Shown here piece by piece: positions 1 through 8,876 of a DNA stretch of 64,000 nucleotides. A model generated the notes under the pieces. It was given only the letters and a program-made list of their open reading frames with translations, was not told the DNA's origin and ran no database searches. The translations under genes and the position numbers were made by a program. Numbering within the stretch: the stretch's first letter is position 1; each line of letters starts with the position of its first letter. The stretch is from Magnetospirillum sp. Its GTDB lineage: Bacteria > Pseudomonadota > Alphaproteobacteria > CACIAM-22H2. The stretch lies in contig JAPZUA010000004.1 in the NCBI GenBank assembly GCA_027532905.1, forward strand, positions 152,001 to 216,000, in the 5' to 3' direction.

Positions 1-454
1 TGGCTTCGACCGTCCGCCGCTCGACCGCGAAGCCCGCGCGCTTGGCATGGCGGTCGATCGCGGTTGCGATATCGGATTCTTCGAGCTCGGCCGCCGTTCC
101 GCACTGACGGCAAATCAGAAACTGCGCCGCATGGTCGGAAGCCGGATGCGCGCAGCCCAAATACGCGTTCAACGATTCCACGCGATGCACGAGGCCTAGG
201 GCCAACAGAAATTCGAGCGCGCGATAGACCGTGGGCGGAGCGGCCGAGCGCCCGTCGGCGCGCAGACTGTCGAGCAGCGCGTAGGCGCCGACCGGCCGGT
301 GGCTCGCCCACACGAGTTCGAGCACGCGCTTGCGCACGGGCGTGAGCTTTTCGCCGCGCGCTTTGCACACGGCTTCGGCCGTGGACAAGGCGGTGTGCAC
401 ACATTTGCGATGATCGTGTTTGCCGGGGTCGCGTGCAGGGGCGTTGCGTTTCAT
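1..454 (-). CDS. zur: Zur-type Fur-family zinc uptake regulator (3' end outside window)
   Basis: Zinc-responsive repressor of the Fur family, expected to bind zinc and repress zinc uptake genes. Reading from the ATG at 452-454 gives at least 151 codons and runs off the window edge, so the C-terminus is missing. The N-terminus holds a His/Cys stretch (HDHRKC), then a winged helix with the typical LTPVRKRVLELVW and PPTVYRALEFLLALGLVHR segments. A C-x2-C metal site (CRQC) follows, preceded by a His-rich turn (HPASDHAAQF). These features match Zur better than Fur. The gene is divergent from znuA, and the 56-bp gap carries two Zur-box-like repeats, so autoregulation together with znuA is likely. 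The family call is secure; zinc specificity rests on the neighbour and the boxes. Confidence 0.88.
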   Translation of the reverse strand, partial: MKRNAPARDPGKHDHRKCVHTALSTAEAVCKARGEKLTPVRKRVLELVWASHRPVGAYALLDSLRADGRSAAPPTVYRALEFLLALGLVHRVESLNAYLGCAHPASDHAAQFLICRQCGTAAELEESDIATAIDRHAKRAGFAVERRTVEA

Positions 455-458
455 GGTA

Positions 459-496
459 TTGTTATACTATAACCGATGCCTCTGTTATACTATTTC
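459..496. promoter_or_regulatory. Two tandem Zur-box-like operators between zur and znuA
   Basis: GTTATACTATAAC at 461-473 is a 13-bp perfect dyad around a central C. A second, less symmetrical copy (TGTTATACTATTTCA) lies at 483-497. The two GTTATA half-sites start exactly 23 bp apart (461 and 484), placing both on a similar helix face. The core resembles the alphaproteobacterial Zur box (TGTTATANTATAACA). The copy near 484 sits just before the znuA ribosome site, the other just before the zur start. Confidence 0.75.
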
Positions 497-510
497 ATTG
501 ACGAGGCAAA

Positions 511-1425
511 ATGCGCTTCCTTCCGATCTTGGCTGCAATGCTCTGTCTGCTCGGCACGCCGCTTGGTGCCCAACCGCGCGTGGTCGCGAGTTTCCCGGCG
601 ATCCAGTCGATCGTGGCAGGCGTGATGGACGGCATCGCAACGCCCGAAACGGTCGTCAAAGGCGGGGCGTCGCCGCACGTCTATGCGCTGCGCCCGGGCG
701 ATGCGCGCCTGCTTGAAACCGCCGATCTGGTGGTGTGGGTGGGCCCCGCTTTCGAATCTCAGATGGCGCGTGCACTCCGCGCCCTCGGCCCCAAGACGCG
801 CCAGATCCTGTGGGCCGACCTGCCCGGCACGGTGCTGCTGGCCGCACGCGAAGGTGGCCCGTGGGAAGGCCATTCGCATGCGCACGGCCATGCACACGCC
901 GAAACACGCAACGACGGGCATCTTTTTCTCGATCCGCGCAATGCGATCGTGCTTGCCGGTGCGACGGCCGCAGCCTTGGCCGAGATCGATCCCGCCAACG
1001 CGCAGCGCTATCGCGCCAATGCCGCGCGCGTGACGGCCAATCTGGAAGCGCTCGACACGAAGCTCGGAGCGACGCTGCGCCCGCTTGCCGGCAAGCCCTT
1101 CATCGTGTTCCACGACGCCTTGCAGTATTTCGAAACGCGCTATGGCCTGACGCCCGCGGGCTCGATCACGGTCAGTCCCGAACGCCGGCCGGGCGCCCAA
1201 CGCCTGCAGCGCATCCGCGAGCGCATACGCCGCGCGCAAGCGATCTGCGTATTCGCCGAACCGCAATTCGAGCCGAGCCTCGTTGCGACAGTCGTCGAGG
1301 GGACGTCGGCGCGCGTGGCGACGATCGACTATGTCGGCGTTGGGATTGCCTCCGGCAAAGACGCCTACGCAGCGATCTTGACCAAACTCGCCGACGATTT
1401 GGCCGGGTGCCTCAAGGCTTCTTGA
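511..1425 (+). CDS. znuA: Zinc ABC transporter substrate-binding protein ZnuA
   Basis: Periplasmic zinc-binding protein of an ABC importer. The 304-aa product has a signal peptide (about residues 1-20) and the cluster A-I metal-site landmarks: ASPHVYALRP with ligand H56, a His-rich flexible loop around residues 118-137 (HSHAHGHAHA), GHLFLDPRNA, FHDALQYFE and FAEPQFEPS, with a C-terminal Asp region (TIDYVGVG). The His-rich loop points to zinc rather than manganese. The start has a GAGG ribosome site. It is divergent from zur and preceded by Zur-like boxes, so zinc repression is expected. The znuB and znuC partners are not adjacent: the next gene is mutY in the opposite direction, with a 14-bp 3' overlap. 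Confidence 0.93.
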   Translation: MRFLPILAAMLCLLGTPLGAQPRVVASFPAIQSIVAGVMDGIATPETVVKGGASPHVYALRPGDARLLETADLVVWVGPAFESQMARALRALGPKTRQILWADLPGTVLLAAREGGPWEGHSHAHGHAHAETRNDGHLFLDPRNAIVLAGATAAALAEIDPANAQRYRANAARVTANLEALDTKLGATLRPLAGKPFIVFHDALQYFETRYGLTPAGSITVSPERRPGAQRLQRIRERIRRAQAICVFAEPQFEPSLVATVVEGTSARVATIDYVGVGIASGKDAYAAILTKLADDLAGCLKAS

Positions 1426-2470
1426 CGGCGTTCTTCTGCAAACCGTGCGCGATGAGTTTGCGCATCACGGTCGGTAACGCCTGAGCGGCTAAGGCCTCGG
1501 CTGCAACCCACTGCCCGCCGGAAACGTCGCTGCGCCGCACGTTCGCGCGCCACACGACGGCTTCAAGCTCGAAATGCGTGAAGCCGTGCCGCACCTTGCC
1601 CGGCAGCGCATGCCACGCCGCCGAGGCCGGGGCGGCCTTGCGCGCTGCCGCTTCGCCGGCAGCGCCAACCCGCCATTCGGTCGACGGGACTTCCATCATG
1701 CCGCCGAGCAGCCCGCGATCCGGGCGTCGGCGCAGCCACACCGCACCGCTGCGGTCGGTCAGCACAAACGCGATCGTGCGCCGCGTTGGCCGTTTGGGCT
1801 TCGGCGTTTTGACGGGATAGCGTTCGGCCTCGCCCGCGCGATGCGCCAAGCACGCAAGTTTGAGCGGACATAAAAGACAGCTCGGTTTGCGCGGTGCGCA
1901 GATTGTGGCGCCGAGATCCATCGTCGCTTGCGCAAAATCACCAGGCCGCTCTGGCGGGACCGCATCGGCCACATGCGCGCGAAGCTCGGTCTTTGCTTTG
2001 GGCAGCGGTGTCGCCACCGCAAACACGCGCGCGAATACGCGCTCGACATTGCCGTCGAGTACGGCGGCCGGGCGATCGAACGCGATCGCGGCGATGGCGG
2101 CGGCCGTATAAGGCCCGACGCCCGGCAATTCGAGCAACCCTTCTTCGGTGTCGGGGAAAACGCTGCCGAGATTGTGCACCACATATTGCGCGCATGCGTG
2201 CAGATTGCGCGCGCGTGCGTAGTAACCAAGCCCCGCCCAAGCTTCGAGAACGGTCTCGCGCGGGGCCGCCGCCAACGCGCCGATATCGGGCCAGGCGCGC
2301 ACGAATTTCTGGAAATATGGGCCCACCGTCGCGACGGTCGTCTGCTGCAGCATGATCTCGGCAAGCCAGACGCGATAGGGATCGGGCGTCGCACCCGGCA
2401 AAGCGCGCCACGGCATCGCGCGTCGGTGGCGGTCGTACCAAGCCAGCAGGGCGGCGGCGAGCGCGTTCAT
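1412..2470 (-). CDS. mutY: A/G-specific adenine glycosylase MutY
   Basis: Base-excision repair enzyme that removes adenine mispaired with 8-oxoguanine. The 352-aa product shows the HhH-GPD fold: MPWR near the N-terminus, catalytic Glu in EIMLQQTTVATVGPYF, the helix-hairpin-helix LPGVGPYTAAAIAAIAF with catalytic Asp in VLDGNVERVFAR, and a 4Fe-4S loop C-x6-C-x2-C-x5-C. The C-terminal third is the NUDIX-like 8-oxoG recognition domain (GLLGGMMEVPSTEW). The ATG at 2468-2470 was chosen because an upstream in-frame start would run into the divergent DUF721 gene. Its 3' end overlaps znuA convergently by 14 bp. Confidence 0.95.
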   Translation of the reverse strand: MNALAAALLAWYDRHRRAMPWRALPGATPDPYRVWLAEIMLQQTTVATVGPYFQKFVRAWPDIGALAAAPRETVLEAWAGLGYYARARNLHACAQYVVHNLGSVFPDTEEGLLELPGVGPYTAAAIAAIAFDRPAAVLDGNVERVFARVFAVATPLPKAKTELRAHVADAVPPERPGDFAQATMDLGATICAPRKPSCLLCPLKLACLAHRAGEAERYPVKTPKPKRPTRRTIAFVLTDRSGAVWLRRRPDRGLLGGMMEVPSTEWRVGAAGEAAARKAAPASAAWHALPGKVRHGFTHFELEAVVWRANVRRSDVSGGQWVAAEALAAQALPTVMRKLIAHGLQKNAVKKP

Positions 2471-2527
2471 TATTTGCTGAATCTTCCGGCGTTGGAGTCG
2501 GGGCGGGCACAGTTTAGACTGCGCCCC

Positions 2528-3031
2528 ATGGCACTCAAGGCAATCGCCGCCCAAGTTCCCAAAGTCACCAAAGAAGCGCTGAAGCGGCGCGGCCCCGCCT
2601 TTGCCACGATCGTGGCCGAATGGGGCGAGATCGTGGGCCCCGCCCTCGCGGGCTCATGCCTTCCCGAAAAACTTTCGACGCCGCCGCGCCCGCCCAAGGG
2701 CGTTGCGGCACCGCCTTCGGCCGGCACGTTGACAATCCGCGTTTCGGGCGGGGCGGCCATGGAATTGCAGCATCTCGCCCCCTTGCTACTCGAGCGCATC
2801 AATCGTTTTGCGGGCTTCAAAGCGGTCGAGAGACTGCGTTTTATCCAAGGGCCGATGCCCGAACGCCCGATTTCGGCGGCGGTGGCCCCCATGCCGCTTT
2901 CGGAAGCCCAGAAAACAAGCATTGCCGCCGCTATCGAGTCGGTCGCGGCACCGGAGCTGCAGGCAGCCCTTGCGCGGCTCGGTGCGGGCCTTGTGGGCAA
3001 ACGCCGCGGAAAAGCCCAAATTTCCCGGTGA
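2528..3031 (+). CDS. DUF721 (DciA-like) protein
   Basis: The 167-aa product carries an N-terminal DUF721 domain (residues about 10-110), with the typical FATIVAEWGEIVGPALA followed by a beta region (GTLTIRVSGGAAMELQHLAP) and a short basic C-terminus. DUF721 proteins are related to DciA, a loader of the replicative helicase DnaB in bacteria that lack DnaC; that role here is family inference. The gene is divergent from mutY across 57 bp. The order mutY-DUF721-dsbA-smc is recurrent in alphaproteobacteria, which supports the call. Start ATG at 2528. Confidence 0.8.
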   Translation: MALKAIAAQVPKVTKEALKRRGPAFATIVAEWGEIVGPALAGSCLPEKLSTPPRPPKGVAAPPSAGTLTIRVSGGAAMELQHLAPLLLERINRFAGFKAVERLRFIQGPMPERPISAAVAPMPLSEAQKTSIAAAIESVAAPELQAALARLGAGLVGKRRGKAQISR

Positions 3032-3118
3032 TATAGGCCGAGTTATCCCCATCGGGATTCAGGCCTTGAGGAGTCGCACTTCGAGTCGTTAGTGTCACAA
3101 CATCTTGTGGGTGGAACC

Positions 3119-3736
3119 GTGAAAAACCAGCATATCTCGACAATCGTCGCCTTTTTCGCCGCTTTCGCGGCCTTCGTCTCGGCGCCTGCCCAGGCCCAGC
3201 AGGGCCCGCGTGCCGAGGGGCTCGATTTTGTGGTCGGAGCTGCCAACGCGCCGGTCACGATCATCGAATACGCCTCGATCACGTGCCCGCATTGCGCGCG
3301 CTTCCATGCCGACGTGCTGCCGCGCCTCAAGGAAAAATACGTCGAAACCGGCAAGGTTCGTTTCGTGTTCCGCGATTTCCCGCTCGACCGGCTCGCCCTC
3401 AACGCCGCCATGCTGGCGCGCTGCAGCGGGCCGGAGCGCTATTTCACCTATCTCGACGTGTTCTTCGCCGAGCAGGCGAATTGGACGCGCGGCTCGGCCG
3501 AGCAGGCCATGACCGCTTTGCGGCGCCTCGCGCGCACCGGCGGCATGAGCGAGCCCGCGATCGACGCGTGCCTTGCCAATGTCGAAATCCAGAACGCCGT
3601 GCTGACGCAAGCCATGACCGGCGAGCGCGAGCATCGCGTCCAAGCCACGCCGACCCTGGTCGTCAACGGCCAGGTGCAGCGCGGTGCGCCCACTTTCGAA
3701 GAGCTCGAGCGGATCCTCGCCCCGCTCGTCAAGTAA
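3119..3736 (+). CDS. DsbA-family periplasmic thiol:disulfide oxidoreductase
   Basis: Thioredoxin-fold protein of the DsbA/DsbG-like DUF type (thioredoxin_4). It has a signal peptide (cleavage after about APAQAQ), an active-site CPHC in ASITCPHCARFHADVLP, and a cis-proline loop VQATPTLVVNG. It probably oxidises or isomerises exported protein disulfides. I prefer the GTG at 3119 (205 aa, basic residue then hydrophobic core, GGTGG upstream) over an in-frame GTG at 3092. It lies 25 bp upstream of smc, and this dsbA-smc adjacency is common in alphaproteobacteria. A DsbD-type reductase is encoded at 21887-23980. Confidence 0.88.
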   Translation: MKNQHISTIVAFFAAFAAFVSAPAQAQQGPRAEGLDFVVGAANAPVTIIEYASITCPHCARFHADVLPRLKEKYVETGKVRFVFRDFPLDRLALNAAMLARCSGPERYFTYLDVFFAEQANWTRGSAEQAMTALRRLARTGGMSEPAIDACLANVEIQNAVLTQAMTGEREHRVQATPTLVVNGQVQRGAPTFEELERILAPLVK

Positions 3737-3761
3737 AGCTACGCCCTAAGGAGTACCGTCG

Positions 3762-6700
3762 ATGCAGTTCGTCAAGCTTCGCCTGTCCGGCTTCAAATCG
3801 TTCGTCGAACCGACCGAGTTCGCGATCGAACCGGGGCTGACCGGCATTGTCGGCCCCAATGGCTGCGGCAAGTCGAACCTCGTCGAAGCGCTGCGCTGGG
3901 TGATGGGCGAAAACCGCGTAAAGGCTTTGCGCGGCGGCGAAATGGACGACGTGATCTTCGCAGGCACGTCGAGCCGGCCCGCGCGCAACGTCGCCGAAGT
4001 GGCGCTGCTCGTCGAAAACCCGCTTCACAAAGCGCCCGCCGCCTACAACGACATGGCGGATTTCGACGTCGTGCGCCGCATCGAGCGCGAAAAGGGTTCG
4101 GCCTATCGCATCGGTGGGCGCGAAGTGCGCGCGCGCGACGTGCAGCTATTCTTCCAGGACGTCGGCTCGGGCGCGCATTCGCCGTCGTTGGTGAGCCAAG
4201 GACGCATCGGCGCCATCATCCAGGCCAAGCCCACCGAACGCCGCCAGATCCTCGAGGAGGCGGCCGGCATCACGGGTCTGCATTCGCGCCGCCACGAGGC
4301 CGAGCTAAAACTCAAAGCAGCCGAGCAGAATTTGGCCCGTCTCGACGACGTGCTGACGACGCTCGGCGTGCAGCTCGAAGGCCTCAAGAAGCAGGCGCGC
4401 CAAGCGGCCCGCTATCGCAACATGAGCGACCTCGTGCGCCGCGCCGAGGCGATCCTGTTCCATCTGCGTTGGCAGCAGCAGATCGCCGACACGCAAGCTG
4501 CGGCCGAAAAGCTCGCTGCTGCCGAAGCTTTGGTGATCGACATTACGACGCGCGCGGCCGCCGCATCGACGGTGCTGGCCGAAGCGCAGGCAACCTTGCC
4601 CGACTTGCGCCAGCACGAGCAGGAAGCCGCCGCCGCTCTCACGCGCCTCGAAGTGGCGGGCGAACAGCTCGCCGACGAAGAGCGCCGCACGCTCGCACAG
4701 ATCGCCCAGCTCGACGTGCTGCTCGAACAGCTTACGCGCGACAAGCAGCGCGAAGAAAACCTGCTCGCCGACACGCAGAATGCGCGCACGCGCCTCGAAA
4801 CCGAGCTTGGCGAATTGGCCGAGGCCGACACCCGCGCCGACGGCGAAGCAGCTGCACTCGGCGACGAAATCGCCAGCCAACGCGACACGGTCGAAACGCG
4901 CGACGCAGCCCTTGCGCGCGCGACCGAAGCCGTCGCCAAGGCCGAAAGCGAGCGGGCTGCTCTGCAGCGCGAAATCGGCGATGCGCAAGCGCGCTTGGCG
5001 CGCATTGGCGAGCGTTTGGCGGCCCAAGAAGCCGACAAAGCCAAGCTTGAAGCGCAGCTTGCCGGGTCCGATGAAAAGCGCGCCGCCTTCGATGCGCGCT
5101 TGGCCGAGGCCGAAGCGCAATTGGCAGCCGCCATGTCGGCTGCCGAAGACGCCGAAGGTGCGCGTCGTGCGGCCCAAGAAGAGGAATTCGCCGCGCGCGA
5201 AGCACTGCGCGAGGCCGACCAGACCTTCTCGAAGCTCGACGGCGAGCGCCAGGGCATTGCGCGCGCGGTCGGGGCAATCACCAAGAATGCCGGGCCGTTT
5301 GCACCGGTGATGGACGCGCTCAAAGTCGCCCCCGGTTTCGAAACCGCCCTCGGTACGGGCCTGGGCGACGACCTGTCGGCCGGTCTCGATGCGGCGGCGC
5401 CGCGCCAATGGCGGGTGCTCGACATCGCGGGCAATCCGCCGCCGCTGCCCGTCGGGGCGGTTGCGCTTGCGTCTTACGTCGAAGCGCCCGCCGCTTTGGC
5501 GCGCCGCTTGTCGCAGATCGGCGTTGTGGCAAACGAAGCCGAAGGTGCGGCCCTGGCCGCACAACTCGCGCAAGGCCAGCGCCTCGTCACCAAAGAGGGT
5601 GCCCTCTGGCGCTGGGACGGTTTCGTGCAGGCAGCAGGGGCCCCTTCGCAGGCCGCAGAATTGCTGACGATGCGCAATCGTCTTGCGGCCCTCGAAGATG
5701 AGTGCACGCGCGCACGCGAAATCGCCGATGGTGCCCGCACGCGTTACGGTGCGGCCCAAGCGGCTGCCAAGACGGCAGAGACCGCCGACCAGCAAGCGCG
5801 CCAGCAGACGCGTAGTGCGGGCAATGCGATCGAAGCCGCGCGCGGCGACATCGCACGCCTCACGCGCGAAACCGAAGCCGAGTCGACCAAGCTTGGTCTG
5901 CTCGGCGCCGAAATCGCGCGCATCCTCGCCGACCGCCAGGAACTCGATGCGCGCCGGGCCGGTGCGCAAGAGCGCTTCGATGCGATCCCCGATCCCGCCC
6001 AAGCGCGTGCCCAGCTTGCCGAAGACCGCCAGGCTTTGAGCCAGGCGCGCCAGCTTTTGGCCGAGCGCGAAACGGCATCACAGCGCCTCGCACGCGAGCG
6101 CGAAAACCGCGCGCGCCGCCGCTTGAGCATCGGCAACGAGCAGCAGGCGTGGGAAAGCCGTGCCGACTCGGCCCAGCGCCAGATCGCGACCTTGGTCGAG
6201 CGCCACGAACTGGCCGAAAGCGAGCGTCTCGACCTTGCCGAGCGGCCCGCCAAGATCGCCGCCGACCGTGCGAGCCTGGCCGACAAGACGCAGGAAATGG
6301 CGCAGCTGCGCCGCAACGCCGCCGACCAGCTCGCCGCCGCCGAGACGGCCGTGCGCGATGCCGAACGCGCGCTCAAAGCCGTCGAAGCATCCCTCGTCGA
6401 AGCGCGCGAAGACCGCGTGCGTGGCCAAGCCCACAGCGAGCAGCAGACGCAAGCCCAAGAGCAGCTCGCACTAACGATCCGCGAGCGGCTCGATTGCGCG
6501 CCCGAAGAAACGCTTGCCGCCGGCATGGTCGAAGCCGATGAAGATCTGCCCGCGATCGGCGACATCGAACGTCGCCTCGAGCGGCTCGTCAAAGAGCGCG
6601 ACAATATGGGCCCCGTCAATCTGCGCGCCGAGCAGGAAGCCGAAGAGGTCGAAGCGCAGATCACCGGCATGACCAACGAAAAGGACGACCTGGTGCAGGC

Positions 6701-7256
6701 GATCGGCAAACTGCGCCAGGGCATCGGCAGCCTCAACAAGGAAGCGCGCGAGCGCCTGCGCGAAGCCTTCACGAAGGTCGATGGCCATTTCCAGGATCTG
6801 TTCCAGCGCCTGTTCGGCGGCGGTCGCGCGCACCTGACCTTGAGCCCCGTGATGGGGGCCGACGGCCAGGTCAACGACGACCCGCTCGAAGCCGGGCTCG
6901 ACGTGATGGCCTCCCCGCCGGGCAAAAAGCTGCAGTCGCTCACGCTGCTGTCGGGTGGCGAACAGGCGATGACGGCTTTGGCGCTGCTGTTCGCGGTGTT
7001 CCTCACGAACCCCGCCCCGATTTGCGTGATGGACGAAGTCGACGCCCCGCTCGACGACGCCAACGTCGATCGCTTCTGCAAGCTCCTCGACGAAATCGGC
7101 CGTTCGAGCGGCGTGCGCTTCATCGTCGTAACCCACCACCGCTTGACCATGTCGAAAATGGACAGGCTGTTCGGCGTGACGATGGCCGAGCGCGGCATCT
7201 CGACCCTCGTCTCGGTCGATCTTCGCAGTGCGGAAAGGCTGCGGGCGACCGCCTGA
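3762..7256 (+). CDS. smc: Chromosome segregation ATPase SMC
   Basis: Core ATPase of the bacterial condensin complex that loops and organises the chromosome. The 1164-aa product has an N-terminal Walker A (GPNGCGKS, residues 31-38), a long Ala/Glu/Arg-rich coiled coil to about residue 490, a hinge at about 500-640, and a second coiled coil. The C-terminal head carries signature LLSGGEQAM (about 1061-1069) and Walker B with catalytic Glu in CVMDEVDAPLDDAN (about 1087-1100). An AAGGAG ribosome site precedes the ATG. No scpA/scpB lies nearby. The length and both head halves are complete. A terminator overlaps its last codons. Confidence 0.97.
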   Translation: MQFVKLRLSGFKSFVEPTEFAIEPGLTGIVGPNGCGKSNLVEALRWVMGENRVKALRGGEMDDVIFAGTSSRPARNVAEVALLVENPLHKAPAAYNDMADFDVVRRIEREKGSAYRIGGREVRARDVQLFFQDVGSGAHSPSLVSQGRIGAIIQAKPTERRQILEEAAGITGLHSRRHEAELKLKAAEQNLARLDDVLTTLGVQLEGLKKQARQAARYRNMSDLVRRAEAILFHLRWQQQIADTQAAAEKLAAAEALVIDITTRAAAASTVLAEAQATLPDLRQHEQEAAAALTRLEVAGEQLADEERRTLAQIAQLDVLLEQLTRDKQREENLLADTQNARTRLETELGELAEADTRADGEAAALGDEIASQRDTVETRDAALARATEAVAKAESERAALQREIGDAQARLARIGERLAAQEADKAKLEAQLAGSDEKRAAFDARLAEAEAQLAAAMSAAEDAEGARRAAQEEEFAAREALREADQTFSKLDGERQGIARAVGAITKNAGPFAPVMDALKVAPGFETALGTGLGDDLSAGLDAAAPRQWRVLDIAGNPPPLPVGAVALASYVEAPAALARRLSQIGVVANEAEGAALAAQLAQGQRLVTKEGALWRWDGFVQAAGAPSQAAELLTMRNRLAALEDECTRAREIADGARTRYGAAQAAAKTAETADQQARQQTRSAGNAIEAARGDIARLTRETEAESTKLGLLGAEIARILADRQELDARRAGAQERFDAIPDPAQARAQLAEDRQALSQARQLLAERETASQRLARERENRARRRLSIGNEQQAWESRADSAQRQIATLVERHELAESERLDLAERPAKIAADRASLADKTQEMAQLRRNAADQLAAAETAVRDAERALKAVEASLVEAREDRVRGQAHSEQQTQAQEQLALTIRERLDCAPEETLAAGMVEADEDLPAIGDIERRLERLVKERDNMGPVNLRAEQEAEEVEAQITGMTNEKDDLVQAIGKLRQGIGSLNKEARERLREAFTKVDGHFQDLFQRLFGGGRAHLTLSPVMGADGQVNDDPLEAGLDVMASPPGKKLQSLTLLSGGEQAMTALALLFAVFLTNPAPICVMDEVDAPLDDANVDRFCKLLDEIGRSSGVRFIVVTHHRLTMSKMDRLFGVTMAERGISTLVSVDLRSAERLRATA

Positions 7257-7269
7257 CGCGGCCTTTTTT
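7237..7269 (+). terminator. Rho-independent terminator of smc, overlapping its 3' end
   Basis: GGCTGCG (7237-7243) can pair with CGCGGCC (7257-7263) around a GC-rich loop, followed by TTTTTT (7264-7269). The stem includes the smc stop region, so transcription can stop before the atp promoter. Confidence 0.6.
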
Positions 7270-7308
7270 CCAATGGCGGATCAAGCACTTGACGTTCTCT
7301 AAAGGCGC

Positions 7309-7337
7309 TTGACAGAGCCAAGTCCCATCCCTATTGT
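7309..7337 (+). promoter_or_regulatory. Sigma-70-type promoter for the F0 ATP synthase operon
   Basis: TTGACA (7309-7314) is a perfect -35 and lies 17 bp before TATTGT (7332-7337), a 4/6 match to the -10. It follows the smc terminator and lies about 70 bp before the atpI start. Confidence 0.65.
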
Positions 7338-7408
7338 CCGCGCCGTCAGACGGGTGGAAAGGTGCGGATTTCCGTGTCTTTTCCGCCGTTTTCACCGGAG
7401 CTTCGAGC

Positions 7409-7759
7409 ATGGCCGATTCCGACGACCGGAACCGCGAGCTTGAAGCCTTCACGGCCAAGGTTGCGGCCGTGCAGCAACGCCGGGAGAAATCGGCAACGCG
7501 TTCGGCCGCCGCTGCAGGTGCCAAGACCGGTCAGTTGGGTCTTGGCTTTCGCATCTCGGTCGAATTGCTGGCGACCTTGGCGGTCGGCACCGGGATGGGC
7601 TATGTGCTCGACCGGTGGCTTTCGACAAGTCCCTGGCTGACGCTCGCGTTTTTCATGCTGGGGGCTGCTGCCGGCATGCGCAACGTGATCCGGGTGGCAA
7701 CCGCCGCCCAGAAAAAAGTTGCGGACGACCAGGCCGCAAAGCCCGGACCACCCGCCTGA
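7409..7759 (+). CDS. atpI: AtpI/AtpZ-like ATP synthase accessory membrane protein
   Basis: Small membrane protein (116 aa) encoded first in the F0 operon. After a charged N-terminus it has two hydrophobic segments (about residues 48-65 and 72-92) with the family hallmark GTGMGYVLDRW between them. The AtpI family is implicated in assembly of the c-ring and in Mg/Ca handling for ATP synthase. The start chosen is the ATG at 7409 with CGGAG upstream; a longer reading from 7334 would begin inside the -10 promoter element. atpB follows after 62 bp. Confidence 0.85.
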   Translation: MADSDDRNRELEAFTAKVAAVQQRREKSATRSAAAAGAKTGQLGLGFRISVELLATLAVGTGMGYVLDRWLSTSPWLTLAFFMLGAAAGMRNVIRVATAAQKKVADDQAAKPGPPA

Positions 7760-7821
7760 GCTTGTCTGCCCGAGTTTGCCTGCCCGAGTTTGCCTGCAAC
7801 GCCATCGGAGATTTGAACCCC

Positions 7822-8556
7822 GTGTCCAGCCCCCTTGACCAGTTCCAGATCAAGCCGCTCGTGCAGCTCGAAGTGGCAGGCCTCAATCTTGCCTACACGA
7901 ACTCCGCCTTGTGGATGACGCTGGCCGCCGGTGCGGCCGCCCTGTTCCTGCTGGCCTCGGCCAACGGCGCGCGTTTGGTGCCGGGCCGCCTGCAGTCGAT
8001 GGGCGAGCTCATGTACGAATTCATCGCGGGCATGGTGCGCGAGAATGTCGGCGACGAAGGCAAGAAGTACTTCCCGTTTTTCTTCACGCTGTTCTGTTTC
8101 GTGCTGTTCGGCAACTTGGCCGGCATGATCCCAGGCTCGTTCACCTTCACGAGCCACATCGTCGTGACCTTCACGATGGCGCTGCTCATCTTCCTGGTCA
8201 TCACCGGCATCGGCTTCGCGCGCCACGGCACGCATTTCTTCCACCTGTTCTTCCCGTCGGGCGCACCGCTTGCGACCGCCCCCATCCTGATCCCGATCGA
8301 AGTGATCTCGTACATGGCGCGGCCGATCTCGCTGTCGGTGCGTCTGTTCGCCAACATGACGGTCGGCCACATCATCATGAAGATCTTCGCGGGCTTCGTG
8401 ATCAGCCTCGGCGCCTATTTCGTGATCCCGGGCGTGGTGCCCTTCTCGGTTCTGGTCGGCATCTCCGCCCTCGAGTTTTTCGTGGCGGCGCTGCAGGCCT
8501 ACATCTTCACGATCCTGTCGTGCATCTATCTGAACGACGCGATCCACCTGCACTGA
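7822..8556 (+). CDS. atpB: F0F1 ATP synthase subunit a
   Basis: Proton-channel subunit a of the F0 motor. The 244-aa product has five to six membrane helices and the essential arginine in PISLSVRLFANM (R174 by this start), which faces the c-ring carboxylate. The N-terminus SPLDQFQIKPL is typical of alphaproteobacterial subunit a. I use the GTG at 7822, with CGGAG about 11 bp upstream; a TTG at 7813 is an alternative giving three more residues. It is second in the operon atpI-B-E-F'-F. Confidence 0.96.
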   Translation: MSSPLDQFQIKPLVQLEVAGLNLAYTNSALWMTLAAGAAALFLLASANGARLVPGRLQSMGELMYEFIAGMVRENVGDEGKKYFPFFFTLFCFVLFGNLAGMIPGSFTFTSHIVVTFTMALLIFLVITGIGFARHGTHFFHLFFPSGAPLATAPILIPIEVISYMARPISLSVRLFANMTVGHIIMKIFAGFVISLGAYFVIPGVVPFSVLVGISALEFFVAALQAYIFTILSCIYLNDAIHLH

Positions 8557-8651
8557 GCGCGGTCGCCTTCCGCCTGCCCCGAAAAAAGTGGACCGGCGGA
8601 CGGAAAGCGGCGAGCGACCAGTAAACTCGTAGAAAAGAAGGAAATAGGACG

Positions 8652-8876
8652 ATGGAACCAGCAGCAGCAAAACTCATCGGCATGGGCCTGGCCGCGATCG
8701 GCATGATCGGTGCGGGCATCGGCGTGGGCTCGGTGTGGGCCAGCCTGATCGCCGCGGTCGCCCGTAACCCGGCCGCCAAGGACAATGTGCAGGTGTTCGC
8801 CTATATCGGCTTCGCCGTGACGGAATTCATCGCACTGCTCGCCTTCGTCATCGCGATCCTGATCTTCGTCTCCTAA
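8652..8876 (+). CDS. atpE: F0F1 ATP synthase subunit c
   Basis: Proteolipid of the rotating c-ring. The 74-aa hairpin has helix 1 with the GxGxG pattern (IGAGIGVGSVW), a polar loop ARNPAAK, and helix 2 with the proton-carrying carboxylate E58 (FAVTEFIALLAF). A strong ribosome site (GAAGGAAATAGG) precedes the ATG, consistent with the high c-subunit stoichiometry. No sodium-binding signature was recognised, so proton coupling is assumed. Confidence 0.97.
   Translation: MEPAAAKLIGMGLAAIGMIGAGIGVGSVWASLIAAVARNPAAKDNVQVFAYIGFAVTEFIALLAFVIAILIFVS

Noticed and set aside
4305-6002. A 565-codon open frame on the minus strand inside smc
   Set aside because: It is antisense to the clear SMC coding region; its sequence is a GC-biased shadow with no domain or ribosome site.
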